Source of the DNA: Nymphaea colorata
Taxonomy: Eukaryota > Streptophyta > Magnoliopsida > Nymphaeales > Nymphaeaceae
Length of the DNA stretch: 64,000 nucleotides
NCBI RefSeq assembly: GCF_008831285.2
Contig: NC_045142.1
Location: 11,360,716-11,424,715, forward strand
Direction of reading: 5' to 3'
In this document: positions 54,799 through 64,000 of the stretch, piece after piece
Position numbering within the stretch: position 1 is the first letter of the stretch
Layout of the letters: the number at the start of each line of letters is the position of its first letter
Translations under genes and position numbers: made by a program
The notes under the pieces: model-generated
Told to the model about the DNA's origin: nothing
The model's input: the letters and a program-made list of their open reading frames with translations, nothing else
Database searches by the model: none

Positions 54799-55559
54799 CA
54801 TCCTATGGGCAAATTCAACAAACTATATATAAAAACCAAAAATAAAAGAGATATAAAATTATTATAAAAGAAGTAAGAAAGAAAAACTTTAGAAAAATTA
54901 TTAGTATAAATATATGATTGCATATTTTCTTTAGATTAATCATTTCATGTTTCATTGTCTAAATATTTGTTAACTATAGTATTGTTCTTGTGAATTGCTC
55001 ACTGGGGTTGTTAGTACTCATTATTTACGTATCATCTTTTCAGCGAGAGTCAGGATGCCTGAACAATGTAGTTGAGCAACATTTAAGCCAAACCATGAGA
55101 GTTGCATTACAAGTAATAGATAGAATATTTTATTTTATTGCTACGTAGAGTCCAAAGTGGCAAGTAAGAAAAGAGTGTATGTTTATAAGCAATATAATTG
55201 TACAAGTTGCATTGCCTTGTTTGGTAAATCGTGAATACATTAATGTTAGATTTTGGATTCTAGTGAATTTGATCATTAGCATGGTAAGGTAACTGATAAT
55301 TATTTTTTTAGTTTTTTTTTTTTTTTCATTCTCTAGACCAGGGGTGACATCTTGCTAGCAAAGCAGGTCATAGGTTTTAAGCATTAAGACAGGAGCGTGC
55401 ATATAGGGTGAGTAAGTTATTTACTATAGAACTCATGAAAGATGACAAACTTTGTAGGAAAATGCTGCATCAACATAGTGGTCGTGCATTTAATTGTGAA
55501 ATTGAGGTACCACCAGCTAGTTCTTTCATGGAAATTAATGCCCTAAGTTCCATAACCGA

Positions 55560-56320
55560 TACGTGACCCAAGCATGTTTAAAATGGGCATGCAAGTTGAG
55601 CGCACAAACATTTAAGCAGACACGTACGGTGTGCAATTATTTTTAGGTGCTACAGATCTTGCAAAGGCGGAAGCATAATGGAATGAAATGAGGGAAGTTT
55701 TTAATTATCTACATAGCTTTACCAAAAACGGCCTCAATTCTGCAATATTTTTATTACAAACTATCGCTAAAGCTTGGTGAGAAATTGTTACCGAAAGGAA
55801 TCCAGATCCTAATACCATCACATGGGCTAAATTGATAAGGGAATTTGAAGACAAATATTATCCTCCTGCTTATTTATAGAATAATATGCAAAAACTTTTC
55901 CAAGTCAAGCAAGACACATGAGAGCTTATGAGTGTGAACAAAAATTTGCATGTATAATTTTTTAACTAGAATAACTTTGGGCGAGGCTGAGAAGTGTAGA
56001 AGATTTGAATATGGCTAAACTTACAACTTAGGGGTAAAAAGAGTCAACATGATACATAGTGCTTTTGCAATTGGTATATGTTGCACATCAAGCAAAGATA
56101 ATTATGTCAAGCTAATGCAAGTCAAGGAATGAGAAGCCGCAAGTCAACGAAGAAGGAAAAGTCATATCAAGCTAATGCAAGGCAGTAAAATTGGTAAACT
56201 TTGTTAGTCAATGTGGTCATTTCAACAATAATAAGAAACTATCATGAGGGGCAGTAGTTTTATTATTGCCAATCAGAGAAGGGTCACTTATCCTATTGGA
56301 AGAGCACATATTTATGTTAC
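55560..56320 (+). pseudogene. Ty3/gypsy gag fragment
   Basis: Plus-strand frames: GATDLAKAEA, NEMREVFNYLHSF and an internal TGA where a conserved Trp is expected (AKAW*EIV). TITWAKLIREFEDKYYPP, typical of the gypsy retrotransposon gag core, follows. A degraded zinc knuckle (YYCQSEKGHLSYW) lies near 56280; its first and last cysteines are lost. Several stops. Confidence 0.7.
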
Positions 56321-56579
56321 TTTAGGTGAAGAATCAACTACAAGGTCATTAGGATCAATGGAAACATGTGGAACATGGATGAAGTCATTTGGGGGAGTGC
56401 CAAAAGGGGCTTTCAGGTTGTAATGATCAGTATGGTCAGATTGTATCATTTACTAGAAGAAACTAGTTAGTTCTGGAGGTGTTTAGAGACTTGACCCTTA
56501 GGAGCTACAGTTTCAAGTTCTAGTAGATTAGCTAGTTCAACTCATACTGGTAAAGGTTAAACAAGTATATCAAAAAATA

Positions 56580-57051
56580 AAATTTGAGATTGAGGATGTG
56601 TTTTTGCCATGCTAGTTGAAGAAGATGTGGCTGCCCATATGTAATTGCAGGTAAATGCTCTTTTGGTAATAAGAAGTATATGTTCTTGTTGATCCAATCT
56701 CAAATAACTTCTTTATACCACTTAGAACTGCCACTTGCTTCAATTGAAAGTATAGTATTTTACTACAATGTTTCACAATAACTACTCCTTTGGGAAATGT
56801 TGCAATAGTTGAAGAAGTGTATCATACATGTACCATTTTCCTAGAATAAATCACAAATTCTTGTGGATTTGATAACTATGCAAATTCAAGAGCTTGGAAT
56901 TATTCTAGGCATGTCATTAGTGAAATATCAAGCCTTAGTGGATTGTAATAAGAAGGAGGTCAGTTTCCATGCTTCAGATTGTGTTGTAGCAATATTTTTT
57001 GGAGAACGTCAAATTTTGCCTACATCTTTTATCTCCCATCATGTTGCTTAG
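56580..57051 (+). pseudogene. Ty3/gypsy protease fragment
   Basis: 56863-57051 is open and reads ELGIILGMSLVKYQALVDCN followed by KKEVSFH. This matches the C-terminal part of the gypsy retropepsin ('ILGMDWL..Y.A.VDC..K.V.F'), with WL replaced by LV. The catalytic DSG region upstream is not clean. Confidence 0.65.
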
Positions 57052-57329
57052 AAATATTAAGGAACAAGTGTGAACTTTCTTGGTGTCAGTAATAAAATAC
57101 ATCAACTCCAAAGCATAAATTAGAAGACATCTCTAGGGTTTGAAATAGAAGAATTTCAAGGCTTTTGGGTTGTAAACTTGCCTTTGGTACGGAATTTGAT
57201 TAATAAGAACAATTATTAATCAAGTATTGGAACCGACACCTTATAAAGCTTTTAGCAGTAGAAAATACAGAAATGCCATTCTGTTGAAATAAAGTAGGGA
57301 AGGAGATTACTGGGGCCAGAGATAGTGTA

Positions 57330-57690
57330 GATAACTGCAAATAAGGTCAACTTAGCCAAGGAAAGTAGGAAAATAGCCCAAGATCGAGCACAAAGTTATA
57401 TAGATAATAGACATAGTGACCTTTAGTTTGAAGTCACATATATAGTCTTTAAGCTATTAACTTAGAAAGAAGTGGCAAGATTTGATAGGAATGCAAAATT
57501 GAAGTCATATGAAATCTTAGAGAAAATGGGCAATGTAGCATATAAACTCAAATTACCTTCTGAATTATCGAAATTTAATAATGTCTTCCACGTATCAATT
57601 TTGAGGAAATACCTTTTTGATCCCCACACATTTTATGCGGACCGAGTTATCCAATTGAAAGAGAACTTGACTTACCCAGTAAGTGCACAT
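57330..57690 (+). pseudogene. Ty3/gypsy integrase C-terminal fragment
   Basis: AQDRAQSYIDNRHSDL, then KLKSYEILEKMGNVAYKLKL, PSELSKFNNVFHVSILRKYL and DRVIQLKENLTYPV. These are the conserved C-terminal blocks of gypsy integrase ('GPYEIL..VG.VAY.L.LP....HNVFHVS.L'). The whole RT-RNase H and integrase catalytic core between the protease and this piece is missing (under 0.3 kb remains), so the element is internally deleted. Confidence 0.8.
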
Positions 57691-57978
57691 ATATTATTTA
57701 ATCAAAACAATTCTTTCATCACGAAAAAGTTGTATCTATGTTTCTGTTTCTTTTTTTTTTTTGTGTCAGTTGTATTTTTACAAGCTGACAGTATGAAGGA
57801 ACAAGAAAAGGCAGAGGGTGTATCGAAGATTGGCTTGTTCTGTGTTAAGAGGAATAAAATCCAGTTTGATACTTGGCGTATGTGTTCGTTGTCTCTCAGA
57901 TGGTCGAGATGAATGGCTGAGTGGAGGCCTGTGGAAAGGAAATGTAAATGCCTTCATTGGTAAACCGTCAAAACATTT

Positions 57979-58181
57979 AGGGGCCGTTTGATATACCTAA
58001 AACCATGGAATTTTAGAATCAAATGCGTATTTTTTAATAAATTGAAATTATTAAACAAACAGGGTATTTTGTCTCCCAAATTAGAAAAGTAAAATCTAGA
58101 ATTTTGATTCTATTCCAATTTGAGGATGAACTACTGAAATTTTCATTTTTGAATCAAAATTCCAAACCATCAAAGCCCCTT
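57979..58181. mobile_element. MITE with GGGGC(CG)TTTGAT inverted ends
   Basis: The left end is 'ggggccgtttgatatacc' and the right end 'ccatcaaagcccc'. Inner 'ggaattttagaatcaaa' and 'tttgaatcaaaattcc' also pair. About 203 bp, non-coding. The flanking duplication is unclear (about 3 bp). Confidence 0.6.
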
Positions 58182-59360
58182 TGAAAACAAAGAGTTAATA
58201 TACTGGGCGCTAGGAGTCGGATCTCCAAAGGATTTCACACGAGTCAATCTAAACAAGAATCAATAGTGCATGGACCGTTTGTCCACTAAATGACATTCAT
58301 TTCCGTCTCATTTATTGGCATTTATCACTTACAGCTATATATAATGCACCGAAAGAAATGAATGAAAACCCATGCATCTATCCGTCTGCATCGATCTGCA
58401 TGGGTACATGATCAACTTGTATGTAGGAGTATTACTGCCACATGGCCACCTGTAATTGCTATGGTGACAAGTCACGGCAATTGGTCTGTGTCGCAGCACC
58501 ATGCAGGACCAACAGTTGTACAGGTTTAAAACCATCGAACGCAGAAACTACAAGTTTTAAGACAGACGAATCTAGGCTGGTCGATCATGATCTGACAAGC
58601 AACAGGAACAGAGAAGAAATTCTCTCTCATCACATCCTTTACATTTGTGACCACTAGCAGCTAGGTGGCTGCCTCTTAAAGAGGGATGGCTCCCCATCTC
58701 CACCATCCTCAGCGGGGGATGGCTTTCCATCTCAGACCTCCGCAGCGGATGCCGATCCTTAGAGATGCCATCAATGGCTTTAACGCTTTCAGAAATCATA
58801 ATTGCCGATGACCGTGTTCATCTACCTAAACCAATTGCTTCTCCTCTGGTCTCTTCTACTAAGGAGCTGCAAGGCAGCTGGTTGACTTGCAGATCTGCTT
58901 TAATTTGAATCTACCGAATATGAATCGCGCAAGGACTCACCTGGCCAGAGGTCGTCAGCTTTTGTTGTTCGAAACTATCTACGACTTACTATTGCAGGAG
59001 AGGTAAACGTTGTAAGGTAGTGAGCAAGAATTTCATTCATGTTCGGCTGATGCCCCCGACTCTCCGGCCAGAGTTTGTCAGCTTTTATATGGAAAATATC
59101 TTGTAACTAGCTTTTGCGTGAAGGTAAAAGTGGTAAACCTGTGACCTTCGTGTTCGTGGTAAGAGGGAAGTAAGAGTCAGTTATTGGTACAACATGGAAC
59201 TGACATAGGGCGGACCCAGGATTTTTTTTTGCAAGGGCGGGCCAAATGGAGACTGAGTCATGGGCGGGTCATTTTTTTTTAGCGGCCCCCTCCCTCCGCC
59301 CTGAAACTGATGGATCGGCCATTTTCGGGCTTTTCGATATGAAAATAAGTTAGGAAATTA
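58182..59360. other. Intergenic, no gene seen
   Basis: It contains a small duplicated motif 'ggccagaggtcgtcagctttt' / 'ggccagagtttgtcagctttt' (about 58940 and 59070) and a 'gcggacccaggatttttttt' stretch near 59210 reminiscent of the GGAGCC elements. Confidence 0.4.
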
Positions 59361-59361
59361 A

Positions 59362-59752
59362 TTTTGCAAAAAACTGAGCTTTTTGGCAGTTGCAAAAAAA
59401 ACGCATCCTCGTCGCATGAAACTGACGCATGAAATATTATTACCAACGTTTACGACTTTACGTTACTATCGGCGTCGATAACCGTGTCGTTAAAACCTTT
59501 TACCAATGTCCGATATGTCGAGGATTTTTTTTTACTGAAGTTCGCAGTATGTCGATCAAATTTTTTTATAACCGATTTTAATACGTTGTCGAGATGCAAC
59601 GACTATTGCGTTGGAATGACGGTGATAGGTTTTATCGATATTTGTTTTTACCGACGACCAGTTGAAATGTTGTGGTAAAAATTTTTACCAAAGCGGTTTC
59701 GAATTTTACCGACTTTTTTCCGCCATCGGTAAATCCTCTGTTTTTTGCAGTG
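59362..59752. mobile_element. CACTA-like non-autonomous element
   Basis: The right end reads 'ctgttttttgcagtg', the complement of a CACTGCAAAAAACAG terminus. The left end has 'ttgcaaaaaactgag' (59365) or 'cagttgcaaaaaaaac' (59387). The subterminal regions are full of 'accgac', 'gtcgataacc' and 'taccgacg' words in both orientations, typical of CACTA transposase-binding arrays. No coding sequence. Confidence 0.55.
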
Positions 59753-59866
59753 TCATTTTTGTATTCTTAAAAGCTCACCAAACTTTTAAAATTTGCACCT
59801 GTAGTTTTTACTAAAAATTGGCTTTCATCAATTTAATATAGATTGGCATCAATTAACATAATAATT

Positions 59867-60184
59867 CACTATCACAAAAACCGTGTTTTATTGAAAAAAG
59901 ACGCGTATATACGGCAAAACAAGTCAGTCATGTAATATCCGTTTTATTCCTGTCTTTTAAAAAAAACATCAGAAAATAAAAACACATATAAAACGTGTAT
60001 TGTACCCGTGTTATACAGTTTTTTTGTTTTTTTATTTTTTATAATTTTTAAGATTTATTAAATGTTTTATTTTTTTTTAAATTTTCTGATATTTTTCCGT
60101 TTTATTTCCGAGATATACAATTTTACCGTATTATACCCGTCTTTTTTCTCGCCGTATATACCCATACAGGTTGGTTGTGACAAT
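59867..60184. mobile_element. Second small element with shared subterminal blocks
   Basis: Both ends carry 'tcacaa' and inverted copies of the blocks 'gaaaaaagacg' and 'gtatatacggc' (left at 59892-59915; right at about 60137-60161). Internal words 'cccgtnttatac' recur. About 318 bp, non-coding. Confidence 0.5.
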
Positions 60185-60599
60185 GGATAATATATATGAG
60201 TCAAACTCTCTCAATGTAAACCATTTCCAATATGCCCTCAGTTGTAATTATTATTACATTAAAGTTAGCTTTAGTCAATATCATCTATCTATCCTTTTCT
60301 AAGTGAGTTCAAAGGACTCACGTGTCTATTACTTTACTTATGTCCATGTCCAGCAGTCTATTAACTAGATTGTCATCATCCTAATTAATAGCAATGTGCA
60401 AGAATCAATTTAGTAGTCAAATCAGTGGGGCTGCATATTCGGTGAATGGCTGATTCTCCAAGTCAGTGAATTGGTAAAATTATTCAAAAAACTCTTCTCA
60501 AAAACTCGAAAATATAAAAAATATTAATTATAAAATAAAATTCACTAAATATGTAAAAGGTTGCATTGGTTATGGAAATAATTGATCAACAGGCAGCGT

Positions 60600-61000
60600 T
60601 GATGTTATTGTAACGATGTTATTGTAAGTGGAAAAAATATATGAGGATCGCAGTGCATACAGCGTCACCGCGTTTTCATTGATAAATATAATGGCTGATT
60701 ACAACGTTACATCATTTACAGGTCATCCCCATCGGTTGACAACGGGAAACTTTACAAGGAAATAAATATAGTCACAACAAAGACAAGTTAATAAATCTAT
60801 TACCATGATAATTTGATCACCGGTTAACTAAATCTTGAGTGGCAGAAACCTATTATTTGGGAGTAGGCTGAAGCTTTTGCCTAACCCTTTATACCTTTAT
60901 GCTATACTGTTTTTTTCGGTGCCTTAATGTGTTGCCCTTATTTCGCTCCAACTTGTAAGTCGGCGGCCCCTTTGTACAGGAAAGTTGACGCCCCCATGAT
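60600..61000 (-). mobile_element. Copia polypurine tract and probable 3' LTR remnant
   Basis: Just downstream of RNase H on the minus strand is 'atcatgggggcg', a copia-type polypurine tract (about 60989-61000). It is followed by about 370 bp with LTR-like features such as a late 'cattatatttatcaatgaaaacgc'. The outer boundary is not fixed. Confidence 0.45.
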
Positions 61001-61149
61001 TCGAAAAGAAAACTGACTGCCTACCAGCCCCTACCTCCTTCGGTGTGCCAGCCACCTTGGATTGTTAAACATTTCTTGTAACTTGATTGTCTATAATGAT
61101 TACATCTTCGATCATCACTTGCCTTAACACGCTCCATCAAGCTGAGCAT

Positions 61150-61620
61150 TGTAGGAAACGTATTTAGCTTGCACCAAAAGTCTTCCAATATGACTGTTGA
61201 TCCAAGGGGCCTGGTCATTCCATCAGCTACTTGCTCCACAGATCTAATAAATTTGATTTAAATGTAGCCTTTGGCTACATGATCTCAAGAAATTTGACTT
61301 CAAGATAATCTTTACAAGCATGAACGACTAGATTTGCTGCAAGATAAAGAGCTCCAAGACTGTTGCACCATAATATATGTGGACCAACATTTGAAAATTC
61401 CAAATCTGTTAGCAAATATTTGAACCATACAGTTTTGCATATGCTTGCCCCTTATGATCTGCCTCAATATTCAAACAAGCTACAATCCTTTGGTTCCCCA
61501 TTGCCCAGAAAATGGTATTCCTTCCTAAAAGAGTGACAAGACTTTCATAGGTTTCTGATTGTCGTGATTTTGAGAGAAAGCCATGGGCATGAAATGTCTT
61601 TTTTAGATTTTAAACCTTGT
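61150..61620 (-). pseudogene. Ty1/copia RNase H fragment
   Basis: Minus-strand frames give FWAMGNQRIVACLNIEADHK, then WFKYLLTDLEFSNVGPHIIW, NSLGALYLAANLVVHAC and EQVADGMTRPLG. All are hallmark blocks of copia RNase H ('A..SSTEAEY.A', 'D...A..L..NPVFHAR.KHIE', 'Q.AD..TKPL'). Frameshifts separate them. Confidence 0.75.
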
Positions 61621-61689
61621 CACTACCTTAATTTTGTGTTGCCTTTGTAAGGGGCTCTCCTTTATACTGTCCTTGGGTATTCTGGTCAT

Positions 61690-61860
61690 TACAAGTCTGG
61701 TGCAGGGGCAGAGCCAAGGAGGGCTGGCAGGGGCTGTGGTCCACCTCAATAAAACTTTTGTAAAAAATTCTACTTGAAATTTTGAAAAAATTTTATTTAG
61801 TCTATCTAAAAATTTTGAAAAATTATATTTTGGCCCTCGTCATTACACACCCCTACGTGC
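61690..61860. repeat. Dispersed GGAGCC-type element inside the copia relic
   Basis: 'gggcagagccaaggagggctgg' with an AT-rich 'ttttgaaaaattatattttggccctcg' end, related to 38398-38575. It lies in the gap where RT should be. Confidence 0.5.
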
Positions 61861-62556
61861 ATACAACCAGTATGGGATGAGATGGCCCCCTTAAAACTTG
61901 ATGGTTCTGCATCCAAATCACAGGATTTGGCTTGCTACATAGCACACAGAGATAGCACACAGAGTGAGTTGAGTGCACCACTCAGTGCACACAAGACATA
62001 TACACCAAAAAAGAAAGAGGGTGGGAGTTGCGGTATTTTAGAAGTTATTTAAAAAATATATATATCGTTTTAGTTTTTTAACGTTTTTCAGTTTTCTTTT
62101 TTGTCTACAAATGTTTCTCTTTTTCTATATACCAGGAGCATTTTGGTCATTAAACATACTGACATGCACCGGCGTGCACATATTACCAGCTCCACGTACA
62201 CATGCCTTTGTTTTGATGATCCGTCATGGATCAGGAGGTGACCTTTGGATGGACATGTGTCTCAGCTCAGTGTAAGGTTGGATCAGAGAGCTACTGTCTA
62301 GCTTTGAATGAGTTCATCACCTGCACGGTCATTGGTCAAGGATGCCTCATTCATTCACACTTGTTAAGTCGACAGGTGTAGACAGGTGTAGGCTGAAGGC
62401 GCCATTATGAGAGTTCTTCACATCATCATTAAGAATACTTGAAATGGGAGATACCTAATGTACCATTGATTGCTGAGAAAAAACATGACAATCGGTTGCA
62501 AGAGATGGCTGGCGACGGAAGATTGCTGATGAAAATAACGCGGTGTCATTCAGATT

Positions 62557-63290
62557 CTAAGCAAGAGACCGTCTTCCACGTTGTTCATCTTGATGCCGTG
62601 GACTTGTCTTTATGATGGCAGCTTTATCACTTAGATCATGTTGCTCAGGTTGCCCTCTTGAGTGTTCGTCAAATAAGATGTCACACCCTTCACTGTTCGG
62701 TTCAAAACAAAGGTAGTCTTCATGCCGGCTGCCGTATGCAAGGATATTAAGTACATAGCAAGGTTCTTGGTTGAAACTTGTTCCGTTTTGAAGTGGTTGA
62801 AAACTTGGAGTGACATTAACAGACAAAAACCTTCAAACATAGTCTGGTTGAAAATCAATAATATTTTAATTTTGTAGGTGATTTTTGATTCAAGTTGATA
62901 TAGTTGGCAAATGATTAATAATGTATATTGCAGCCTGAAAGGCTTTTACACAAGCTTTTTTGTGCATTTTAGCATCAATCGTCTCCTACTTAAACTATGC
63001 CGGTTTTTACTCTCAACGATGCCATGCTGTTCAGTAGTTTGTGGGCATGAGAACCAATAAGGTTTTCCATGAGATTCAAGATATTTTGCAAATCTTTTAT
63101 CACAAAACTTACCCCCATTGTCGGATTGAACAATTCTATTGGAAGCACTTAATTGCTTTCCAACCATTATTTTGAAATTCAGAGCATTTATGTGCCTCTA
63201 CTTGGCCTTTGGTAGAGGGAAAATCCATAGAGAGACTCGAGTGATTATACATCCACAAGCAATAAAACCTAGGGCAGGAGTCAACACATC
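62557..63290 (-). pseudogene. Ty1/copia integrase fragment
   Basis: Minus-strand frames: VSLWIFPLPKAK, MVGKQLSASNRIVQSDNGGK, FAKYLESHGKPYWFSCPQTT, EQHGIVESKNR, and later EDYLCFEPNSEG and DILFDEHS. This is the catalytic core of copia integrase ('F.SDNGGEF', 'Y..S.P.TPQQNGI.ERKNR') and the segment joining it to RT, with substitutions and frameshifts. Confidence 0.8.
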
Positions 63291-64000
63291 CATATGAAGA
63301 ACTTCCAAAAACTTTGACACGTGAAAGTTAGAGGGATAGAGAAAGAAAGAGGGAAAGTAATAAGTTTCTTTAAACGAAATCCCTTGTCTTCATTGTAACT
63401 CTTGTAAAAACAATTTGACTTTTATATACTATCTGATCTCCTTGTGATTAATGGCTTAGGTGATTCACATCAAGCCTGGTGTGTGATGAGTCTTTAATTA
63501 TGCAAAGACTTCGCCAGGACCTTGCTCGGCTGCCTTGGGCCATCCTCATGGATGACTCAAGTATTCTTTTTATTAAAAAGAAGGCATTAGGCTGGCCCTA
63601 TGCCTTTTCGAGACAGAGAAGAGGTGGATGCGTCTTCCCCAACGGCCACTTCCCCGCTGCCCGTCCTCTTGCCGGTGGAATGCCGCTGGTATGTCAAGTC
63701 GTGAAAATAAGTTTTATTTGATTTATCTACTACTACCCATACAAATGAAAAATCAACAAATGACTACTACCTGTCCTAGTTGATGTTTGTGACGGCTACT
63801 CCTAGGGATGCTTTACACCTAGTATCTTAAGGCCAACTGGTGTAAGATTTGTTGGCTCAACGTTTGTTACAAGGATGCAATAGAAAGTCTAAGGTGTTGA
63901 TATTGCACATGGTTAGGGCTTCACATAACTATGGATATCATATTAGGAGTTATTAGTTCGTCTAGAAACAATTTAGGTCATAGGTTATGCATTGCATTGA
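63291..64000. other. Right end of window, no supported gene
   Basis: An 80-aa plus-strand frame at 63479-63721 has a higher GC content than its surroundings (ALGWPYAFSRQRRGG), but no motif, splice partner or promoter supports it. It could be part of an LTR or an exon reaching past the window. Confidence 0.35.

Overview
This window looks like nuclear DNA of a flowering plant. The evidence is spliced genes with GT-AG introns, a plant-type rhodanese/serine-hydrolase fusion gene, a GT1 glycosyltransferase with a PSPG box, Ty1/copia, Ty3/gypsy and LINE relics, many small non-autonomous DNA elements, and a large endogenous pararetrovirus (Caulimoviridae), a virus family known only from plants. I cannot name the species. 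Most of the window is AT-rich, gene-poor repeat DNA.

Layout. 1-2.2 kb: repeats. 2302-2592 (+): short secreted proline-rich protein. 4540-5436 (-): four in-phase exons of a spliced gene I do not recognise. About 5.54-14.77 kb (-): decayed endogenous pararetrovirus, more than one genome long. Read on the minus strand it runs protease-RT (truncated), transactivator, promoter with tandem repeats, TATA box and tRNA-Met primer site, coiled-coil protein, coat protein, movement protein, protease, RT, RNase H. 14.86-15.53 kb: Mutator-like non-autonomous element with a perfect 10-bp target-site duplication. 16514-25690 (-): nine-exon gene for a 630-aa protein of the plant STR6 type (TrhO-like half, cysteine-rich zinc-type segment, FSH1-type hydrolase); its 3.9-kb intron 4 hosts several transposon relics.

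26-37 kb: no convincing gene, but diverged direct repeats, paired dispersed elements and, at 33411-33570, a perfect inverted repeat (73-bp arms, 14-nt centre). 37.5-38.3 kb (-): copia gag, primer site and LTR remnant. 40.5-41.9 kb (-): LINE fragment. 44.4-45.2 kb: degenerate GGATC-rich minisatellite. 47038-48441 (-): intact intronless UDP-glycosyltransferase. 55.6-57.7 kb (+): gypsy relic without RT. 57.9-60.2 kb: three small DNA transposons. 60.6-63.3 kb (-): copia relic with integrase and RNase H but no RT.

The host genes do not form a pathway: a probable tRNA-modification/hydrolase fusion, a small-molecule glycosyltransferase, a cell-wall-type secreted peptide and an unknown gene. The strongest candidates for follow-up are the perfect hairpin at 33.4 kb, the architecture of the pararetrovirus, and the spliced gene whose apparent start lies about 100 bp from the viral insert. 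All intron, domain and homology calls were made by eye, with no database search.
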